In this document: piece after piece, positions 32,177-36,954 of the stretch
How positions within the stretch are numbered: the first letter of the stretch is position 1
Layout: each line of letters begins with the position of its first letter
Program-made: the position numbers and the translations under genes
Notes under the pieces: model-generated
What the model saw: the letters and a program-made list of their open reading frames with translations, nothing else
Database searches by the model: none
Told to the model about the DNA's origin: nothing
IMG/VR virus record: IMGVR_UViG_3300025132_000121
Location: 1-36,954 of that record
Direction: 5' to 3' (one strand)
Source of the DNA: a virus
Length of the DNA stretch: 36,954 nucleotides

Positions 32177-32188
32177 GTGTGCTCCTTA
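32174..32188 (-). promoter_or_regulatory. Start cassette TAAGGAGCACACATG (copy 5)
   Basis: One base different from copy 1 (A for T after GGAGC); joins recT to the next gene. Confidence 0.7.
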
Positions 32189-33070
32189 TGAGGTGAAATC
32201 TTCTTCTGGCTCTGGCAAGTCATTTGCCTGAGCTCGTTCAACCAAATCCTTCACTTTCGTCTTCCTCTTACGCTTAGGCTTGGCTTCTTGAACTTCAATA
32301 ACATTTTCTGCTTCTTTCGTGTTGTCCGTTTCGGTAACATCGGATTGAAATGAGGCATCAATAATGTTTGGCTCGTTGAAGTCACTATTGATGTCGTGAG
32401 CAACCACTGCCTTTGTTTTTGGTGAAAGCGGAAGGTACTTGCAGATGCGACGTACAACAGTCTTGCGCCACATCTCTTCAGTATGCTGGGCCCATGGACC
32501 GGAATCGGGATTACGAGAAGACTTTCGAATCTTGTTGATTTGATCACGACGCATGACTTCTACTTGGTGACCGCCGTTATTGAAATGAGCCACGGCATAT
32601 GCAAGTCGTAGTGGACCTGGGTCACCATCGAAGAACTGCTTGTGGTGCAACTTCTTACCGCCATCTAGATCGAACGAGCACTCAAACTCGTCCTTCTCGT
32701 AAACGATTTCAGCTGTAAAGTGAGACACATCACCAGAACGGAGAACGAGCTCCATCAGTCCCGTGTACTCAATCCACAGCTCAGCGTCATAAGTCTTCTT
32801 CGACTTGTTCCACATAGGAACCAAGGAAGCGCGATGAAGTGCTCCACCCGCAACGAGGTCCAGTTCACAGGCCTTGGCCAGTGCCATGTACACTGACGTC
32901 GGACTGCACTGAACCAAACGCTCGTTCTTCGATGCCTCAAACATTGCGGTGCGGATGATTCGGTCCACATCTGCACCGTTTGGCGCCACACTCACGAGGC
33001 TGCTTTTCTTCTTTTCCAAGAAATCGTTGAGATGTACAAGTTTGTCTCTGGTAGTCAATGCTGTAGTCAT
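32186..33070 (-). CDS. recT: RecT family single-strand annealing protein
   Basis: This 294-aa protein shows the RecT pattern: CSPTSVYMALAKACELDLVA (about 55-74), then a RASLVPMWN strand, ELWIEYTGLMELVLRSGDV (about 97-115), and a Lys/Arg-rich helical region with WAQHTEEMWRKTVVRRICKY near 195. It should anneal complementary single strands in phage recombination or replication, working with the exonuclease whose stop codon overlaps its ATG by 4 nt (ATGA). The C-terminus (about 245-294) is a variable acidic/basic tail with KPKRKRKTK. Length fits the family (typically about 250-320). Confidence 0.9.
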   Translation of the reverse strand: MTTALTTRDKLVHLNDFLEKKKSSLVSVAPNGADVDRIIRTAMFEASKNERLVQCSPTSVYMALAKACELDLVAGGALHRASLVPMWNKSKKTYDAELWIEYTGLMELVLRSGDVSHFTAEIVYEKDEFECSFDLDGGKKLHHKQFFDGDPGPLRLAYAVAHFNNGGHQVEVMRRDQINKIRKSSRNPDSGPWAQHTEEMWRKTVVRRICKYLPLSPKTKAVVAHDINSDFNEPNIIDASFQSDVTETDNTKEAENVIEVQEAKPKRKRKTKVKDLVERAQANDLPEPEEDFTS

Positions 33071-34023
33071 GTTGCCTCTTTTACTCGCAAGATGCGATTA
33101 CCTGGTTTCTCGACGACGAACTTGTCGTAAAGCTTGGGGTGTTTTTCACGGAAGGAGTCCTTGTCGAACACCTTTCTCGGCTTGCTCTGCTTCCAAGTGG
33201 CTACACCCGCAATACCACTATCGTCGCCAATCTTTGCCCTCATCAGATTCTCCATCTCGCGCCTCTCGACATCGAGCTGTTTAATCTGCTTTTTGACGGC
33301 AACGAGTTTTTCGTGAAGGTCTTTTTCAGCCACCGTGGCAACTCGAGGGGGTTCATCTTTGACTCTTGGATTCATTGCCGTCAGGACCGCTTTACATGCG
33401 TCTGTAGCATCCACATCGGGGGGCACTTCGGCTTCCACATGTTTGTCCCACCATGCTTGAGCCACGTCTAGTATCGCCTCCCCCAGCTGCTTGTCCCGCT
33501 GCAGTCTATACACCCTGAAGTCGTCGAGACTGAACAGGGTTGCGATGTCCCAGTATGGGGCGTCAAAGATCTCCATGTAGACACGCATCTGAATCTCTAC
33601 ATCTAGTGGGACATCAGTAGTTCCTGAGTCTCCCCAGCCGTACCGAAACCGACGTGTCTTTGCGTCCATGCCGAACCGCACACCATCTTTTTCACATAGG
33701 CGATCTGGTGTACCGAAAATGCGTGGCCGAGTGGGATGCCATGTCAGTCCTTCTTCCCAGAGCTTGCAACCTTCCCCAAGATGGAGCTCATAAAATTCAC
33801 AGACATACTTTTCCATCACCCGGCCACGCAACAAGATTGCGTTGTCGATGTCATCAGTCGAATAAAGACCTGTCTTTTCGGACCAAAGCTTGAAGAGGCT
33901 GTTCTCAAACGAGCCGAGCTTCTCTGACTCGTCAGCTCCAGCCATCATAATTGCTGCGATGTCTGTGCCACCCAAGCCTTTACGGCGCTCTGCCAGCCAC
34001 GCTTCGCGTTCTGCTTGATCCAT
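33067..34023 (-). CDS. YqaJ / lambda-exonuclease-type nuclease
   Basis: ATG 34023 (MDQAEREAWL) is preferred over the ORF start at 34095 because GAGAGGA lies 4 nt upstream. The 318-aa protein begins WLAERRKGLGGTDIAAIMM, the usual GG(S/T)DIAAI motif, followed by IFGTPDRLC (metal-binding Asp) and GMDAKTRRFRYGW: the E-x-K site reads D-A-K here. A central QMRVYMEI region and a C-terminal coiled coil (VKKQIKQLDVERREMENLMR) complete it. It degrades one DNA strand 5' to 3' and feeds RecT, whose gene overlaps. The paired genes are a classic two-component recombination set. Confidence 0.88.
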   Translation of the reverse strand: MDQAEREAWLAERRKGLGGTDIAAIMMAGADESEKLGSFENSLFKLWSEKTGLYSTDDIDNAILLRGRVMEKYVCEFYELHLGEGCKLWEEGLTWHPTRPRIFGTPDRLCEKDGVRFGMDAKTRRFRYGWGDSGTTDVPLDVEIQMRVYMEIFDAPYWDIATLFSLDDFRVYRLQRDKQLGEAILDVAQAWWDKHVEAEVPPDVDATDACKAVLTAMNPRVKDEPPRVATVAEKDLHEKLVAVKKQIKQLDVERREMENLMRAKIGDDSGIAGVATWKQSKPRKVFDKDSFREKHPKLYDKFVVEKPGNRILRVKEAT

Positions 34024-34042
34024 ATGTTCCTCTCTTTCGGTG

Positions 34043-34071
34043 AGAGTACTGAGTATCACAATGTGTGTCAA
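34043..34071 (-). promoter_or_regulatory. Putative leftward promoter for the exo-recT operon
   Basis: On the - strand, TTGACA (34071-34066) is followed after 17 bp by TACTCT (34048-34043). It has a perfect -35 and a weak -10. It lies 20 nt before the exonuclease start and faces a + strand gene starting at 34138, so this short region probably holds divergent promoters and operators. Confidence 0.5.
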
Positions 34072-34137
34072 CTGGCCACACCCGCATGTAGACAAAACGC
34101 AGCCATTCCGATACTGTAACGACCAAAGGTGTGTCGC

Positions 34138-34377
34138 ATGGTCATATCCGAGTACAGAAAAAGTCTCCCTGGTAAGAGCACTCGCGTAAGTTTCGTGACA
34201 TGGCTCAACGGTGAGCTCGTCAACTTCGATATGAAAATCAGTATCGGCTATCTCAGAGACCTTGAGTATGGTCGCAAAACACCATCACTGCCTCTTGCAA
34301 TCGGCATTGAACGAGCAACTGGCGGTATCGTCTCAGTAAGAGAATGGCCGGGGTTATCGCCTCGGCTACGTTTATGA
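34138..34377 (+). CDS. Cro/CI-like helix-turn-helix DNA-binding protein
   Basis: ATG at 34138 follows AAAGGTG; a GTG at 34129 is an alternative. The 79-aa product contains STRVSFVTWLNGELVNFDMK, then ISIGYLRDLEYGRKTPSLPL (about 34-53) and IERATGGIVSVREWPGLSP. The pattern 'SxxYLRDLExGRKxPSLxLAxxIExATGGxVxxxxW' matches Cro/YdaS-type HTH regulators. As a divergently transcribed neighbour of exo-recT it may control that operon through the 114-nt intergenic region. It is short, so the DNA-binding helices make up nearly the whole protein. Confidence 0.75.
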   Translation: MVISEYRKSLPGKSTRVSFVTWLNGELVNFDMKISIGYLRDLEYGRKTPSLPLAIGIERATGGIVSVREWPGLSPRLRL

Positions 34378-34388
34378 TTGGAGCAAAC

Positions 34389-34706
34389 ATGAGTTTGAAA
34401 GACAAAGTACAAGCGATTCGCCAGGCCCGTAAGCCCGGTCGTTTCATCATCCCCGGCTACGATACAAACGATGTGTTGAACACGTTGTTTGGGTACGTAG
34501 AGGAACTCGAGTCTGGCGCGTCGGAAGTAGAATCCTTGCGTGTCAAGGTCGGCATCTTAGAGGCGAAGATCGAATCAGGTCCTGACAAGAAGTTCGGCAC
34601 CAAAGATGACAAGGTGACTCTCAGCAAGGCTAAGAAGGCACCTGCCAAGCGCAAGCCTGCAGCAAAGAAGCCAGCTGCAAAGAAGAAGCCAACTGCAAAG
34701 AAGTAG
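34389..34706 (+). CDS. Histone-H1-like basic protein
   Basis: ATG at 34389 follows TTGGAGC; an upstream in-frame ATG at 34344 would overlap the HTH gene and lacks an SD. The 105-aa product has an N-terminal helical part (SLKDKVQAIRQARKPG), a coiled-coil-like segment (VESLRVKVGILEAKIE), and from about 75 a Lys/Ala/Pro tail with three imperfect repeats of PAAKK (AKRKPAAKKPAAKKKPTAKK). This tail is of histone-H1 type and should bind DNA by charge. It may help condense or protect phage DNA or act with the HTH protein next to it. Confidence 0.7.
   Translation: MSLKDKVQAIRQARKPGRFIIPGYDTNDVLNTLFGYVEELESGASEVESLRVKVGILEAKIESGPDKKFGTKDDKVTLSKAKKAPAKRKPAAKKPAAKKKPTAKK
34656..34703 (+). repeat. 15-nt repeats encoding PAAKK-type tail
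   Basis: CCTGCAGCAAAGAAG (34656-34670), CCAGCTGCAAAGAAG (34671-34685) and CCAACTGCAAAGAAG (34689-34703) are near-identical units that encode the basic tail. Confidence 0.8.
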
Positions 34707-34709
34707 CAG

Positions 34710-34940
34710 TCACATCTCGGTTTCGTCGGATGTGGACAGGAGTAGTTGCAACGCTACTTCTGTCTGCACTTTTTTGATGTGGTCTTCAACCACGTCTTCG
34801 ACGTGACTGTGAAGAATAGAGCTCACGACGCACTCTCCATCTTCGTCCATGACCTTTATGTAGGTATCGTCCGTTTCGACGTGCCAAGGATGTGGCTGTT
34901 GCCACTGGTCTCGAATGCTTTTGAGTTCTGACTTCATCAT
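34710..34940 (-). CDS. Small acidic unknown protein
   Basis: This 76-aa protein starts by 4-nt overlap with the upstream gene (ATGA). It has DQWQQPHPWHVETDDTYIKV (about 11-30), DEDGECVVSS and an amphipathic helix (SHVEDVVEDHIKKVQTEVAL). The pattern 'W-x-V...D-x-G-x-x-V' resembles small phage accessory proteins, but no family is recognised. It converges on the H1-like gene with only a 3-nt gap between the stop codons, leaving no room for a terminator. Confidence 0.5.
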   Translation of the reverse strand: MMKSELKSIRDQWQQPHPWHVETDDTYIKVMDEDGECVVSSILHSHVEDVVEDHIKKVQTEVALQLLLSTSDETEM

Positions 34941-35530
34941 ACAAGTAGTTTACGCGAACCTATTCCTCTGTGTGGAATAACGACCCGCTCTGACCAGTCG
35001 TTGATGAGCTCAATCATCGCCGTGTTGGCAGAGTCGTTGCAGTGCATCCCGAACGACTTTTCCTTCAACACACACGTCGTCCACATCAAGTCGACAACAC
35101 GGTACAGTTGTCGCCGTATGGAATCAGTCATCAGCATCGCTTTGTACGGCGTTATGTGAATCCATGCGTACAGTTTGTCGAGCTGGGATTCATCGAACGT
35201 GTGTCCGTCGTCAATCAAATCGGCCAAGATGTCCTGCACCTTGTGCCTCATAATCATGGCGTCTTCACAGTGTTCCCAATCCACCGTGAAGCCACGATTG
35301 ATGAAGTAATCAATACCGAACCCCAACACGGATGAGTAGCAGCCAGTTTCAATGAACTGCTTCACTCTGTTGGCCTCCGCCACCATTTGGAAGTCTATGC
35401 TCCCAGGATACGCTTTGACCTTAGAGTTGCCTTTCTGGCGCCTTATTAGGTCCTTGTCTTCCTCAGTGAGGTATCGGTCTATCTTTCGGTTTGTCATCTC
35501 TGCTGCTAATTGACTCATCTCAGTTCTCAT
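34937..35530 (-). CDS. Unknown protein linked to VapE
   Basis: This 197-aa protein starts at ATG 35530, or more simply at MSQLAAEM (35518), which begins 1 nt after the VapE stop. It is helical with TEEDKDLIRRQKGNSKVKAY (about 22-41), a GIDYFINRGFTVDWEHCEDA segment (about 72-91) and YRVVDLMWTTCVLKEKSFG. Several Cys and Trp are present but no recognised motif. Close linkage to the primase-helicase-like gene suggests a replication accessory function; evidence is position only. Confidence 0.5.
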   Translation of the reverse strand: MRTEMSQLAAEMTNRKIDRYLTEEDKDLIRRQKGNSKVKAYPGSIDFQMVAEANRVKQFIETGCYSSVLGFGIDYFINRGFTVDWEHCEDAMIMRHKVQDILADLIDDGHTFDESQLDKLYAWIHITPYKAMLMTDSIRRQLYRVVDLMWTTCVLKEKSFGMHCNDSANTAMIELINDWSERVVIPHRGIGSRKLLV

Positions 35531-36860
35531 TGGTGTTTTGATTATCTACGACAACTTCTGGTTTGTTCATCGGAACAACATTTTCAGGCTCTGCTTGTAC
35601 CCAGACATACTTGCGGTCTCCGTAGACCCGGCGTCTGACCCTCTCGTACCCGAGCTGACGCATGATATCTCCGACCCGCATCTCTGACGCTCTGCTCATC
35701 TGGTATCGATCGAGCTTCAGTGCATTCTCCATGAGGTCGGTCGTCGATGAGTTGCAACCGTTGGCTCGTATGTATCGTTCGATGACTTCTTGCCATGGGT
35801 CAAACTGACGGAACTCTGCTGACTGCTCATTGAGCTCGGCCTGCGAGTCGTTCTCAAGATACCAACGCTCACCGTTTTTATATGCAGCAACAGCCTCTGC
35901 CCACAGCTGAGCTCGATTCGTCTCGGTCCATACAGGGTCAATTGTACCAACTTGAATCGGCCAATACCGTCGAGAACCAGTTTCATCAGTGATGAACTCT
36001 GCCTTGTTCGTTGTGCCGCAGAACACTGTGTGTCGCTTCCAAGTCACTGCGTTGTGTCCATACGGAGGTCGGAATGTGTCTTCTTGAGCTGAAAGGAACG
36101 CCTTCGTACTGGAGTTGCGAGCACGTCGAATCGAGTCCAGCTCGGCGACCTCATAAATCCAAGCGCGGTGAATCTGCATGTAGGCATTCGTAGATCCGAT
36201 GTCCATGGGCGTGTCACAGAAATACTCTGGAGACGCTAGAATGCGGAAGGTCGTGCTTTTGCGTGCGCCTTGGGGTCCAACAAGGATCAGAACGCAGTCG
36301 GCCTTACAGCCTGGTTCCATGGCTCGTGCGATGCATTGCACTAACCACCTTCGCCCAATCTCACGAGTGAGCTTGGTGTCTTGAGCTCCACAGGCACGAA
36401 CAAGCCATTCATCCATGCGGGACACACCGTCCCATGTGGTTTCACCGAGCCAATCGATAAGCGGATTTTTGCCGTTGACCTCGGCGATATAGTTCACCGA
36501 CTCAATGATTGCTTGAGTTGTAAACTTGGCGTTGTAGTGGGCCTTCATCCAAATCTTGATGCGAGTGTAGTCCGTGTCTTTGAGGGGCCGTTCCTTGTAG
36601 TAGTTGGTGTTGCTGAACTCGTTGAGCCACACCTTCTTCTTCCACCGCTTGTCGCGCTCTAGAATTGTCAGCAGGTTGGATACCGTCGGAGCTACTTTCT
36701 GGGTGCCATCTTTGTTGGTCTGCATCTCAAGCAGATTGAGCACACGACCATCGACGCCATCCTGACCACTCTTCGTGTGCGATTCTTCGGCCATCTTCAA
36801 CAAATCAGTAAGACGTGGCGAGCCCTGTTTACCGTCGATCACCGCGTCCAAATCAAGCAT
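35520..36860 (-). CDS. VapE/VirE-type primase-helicase-like ATPase
   Basis: The start is ATG 36860: GGAGG lies 6 nt before it, while a GTG at 36911 has no SD and would lie in the upstream gene. The 446-aa protein shows the family core: PLIDWLGETTWDGVSRMDEW (about 132-151), a P-loop GPQGARKST (195-203, Lys201), a WIYEVAELDSIRRARNSSTK segment, then DTFRPPYGHNAVTWKRHTVF, CGTTNKAEFI and a GSRRYWPI arginine-finger block. The P-loop has Arg where Gly precedes the Lys. Such proteins act in phage and island replication initiation. Length fits. No DNA polymerase gene is in the window. Confidence 0.85.
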   Translation of the reverse strand: MLDLDAVIDGKQGSPRLTDLLKMAEESHTKSGQDGVDGRVLNLLEMQTNKDGTQKVAPTVSNLLTILERDKRWKKKVWLNEFSNTNYYKERPLKDTDYTRIKIWMKAHYNAKFTTQAIIESVNYIAEVNGKNPLIDWLGETTWDGVSRMDEWLVRACGAQDTKLTREIGRRWLVQCIARAMEPGCKADCVLILVGPQGARKSTTFRILASPEYFCDTPMDIGSTNAYMQIHRAWIYEVAELDSIRRARNSSTKAFLSAQEDTFRPPYGHNAVTWKRHTVFCGTTNKAEFITDETGSRRYWPIQVGTIDPVWTETNRAQLWAEAVAAYKNGERWYLENDSQAELNEQSAEFRQFDPWQEVIERYIRANGCNSSTTDLMENALKLDRYQMSRASEMRVGDIMRQLGYERVRRRVYGDRKYVWVQAEPENVVPMNKPEVVVDNQNTNEN

Positions 36861-36954
36861 CCGTGCCTCCAACAAGATTTTCAAGAGGGATCCTGTAAGA
36901 GGTCCGGTCACCGAGTTGCAATCGAATCGTCTTGGCGTACTCCCGGCCCTGCTC
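36853..36954 (-). CDS. 3' end of an upstream unknown gene (partial)
   Basis: On the - strand the last 33 codons before a TGA at 36855-36853 read EQGREYAKTIRLQLGDRTSY and then RIPLENLVGGTDA, a plausible coding end. The 5' part lies beyond the window. Its stop overlaps the VapE start by 8 nt, and its final codons carry the VapE ribosome-binding site. Identity unknown; a replication role would be a guess. Confidence 0.55.
   Translation of the reverse strand, partial: EQGREYAKTIRLQLGDRTSYRIPLENLVGGTDA

Noticed and set aside
36860-36911. GTG start of VapE at 36911
   Set aside because: It lies inside the upstream gene's end, has no SD, and adds 17 residues of a reading frame that differs from the likely coding frame there.
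1-36954. tRNA genes, CRISPR arrays, insertion sequences or integrase with attachment sites
   Set aside because: I looked by eye and saw no cloverleaf-like segment, regular spaced repeats, transposase or integrase motif; a tRNA scan could still find something.

Overview
The window is part of a tailed bacteriophage genome (or an integrated or metagenomic copy of one). It has head-tail connector, tail, internal virion, fibre and lysis genes on the + strand, and a compact recombination/replication region mostly on the - strand. No bacterial housekeeping gene, tRNA or rRNA was seen. I saw no tape-measure gene or long-tail morphogenesis block. The order (connector, very large tail/nozzle-like protein, helical internal proteins, then a 2368-residue protein) suggests a short-tailed (podovirus-like) virion. 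That is an inference from gene order and protein style. The host cannot be determined; several fibre proteins resemble types common in aquatic-phage metagenomes.

Layout. 20-481: small decoration-like protein, closed by a strong hairpin terminator. 568-7888: head-tail adaptor, tail nozzle-like protein and three consecutive proteins with related N-terminal modules. 7938-20401: internal/ejection-type proteins, namely a glycine-zipper protein, helical proteins, a protein with a fibre-type beta domain and the giant protein. 20469-26947: fibres, a beta-propeller protein and four small beta-sandwich paralogues, with small membrane proteins between them. 26967-29092: lysis-type cassette with several membrane-anchored coiled-coil proteins and a putative peptidoglycan peptidase. 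The + strand block meets the - strand block at 29089-29092, where two stop codons share the palindrome CTAG.

29089-36954 reads mostly leftward. From right to left it holds the tail of an unknown gene, a VapE/VirE-type primase-helicase-like ATPase, two small unknown genes, a YqaJ-type exonuclease, a RecT annealing protein, an unknown 220-aa protein, an FmdB-type zinc ribbon, a DUF2589-like paralogue, an unknown 201-aa protein and a clear DUF2589-like protein. A long hairpin just after the last of these probably ends transcription. A two-gene + strand cassette (HTH protein and histone-H1-like basic protein, 34138-34706) is inserted between the leftward operons, with a divergent promoter region at 34024-34137.

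The exonuclease and RecT form a two-component recombination system, and VapE probably drives replication initiation or helicase loading. The DUF2589-like pair with its zinc ribbon is the least explained and most interesting module. The four beta-sandwich paralogues and the structured junction at 29395-29602 come next. All family calls come from motif recognition by eye, with no database search.
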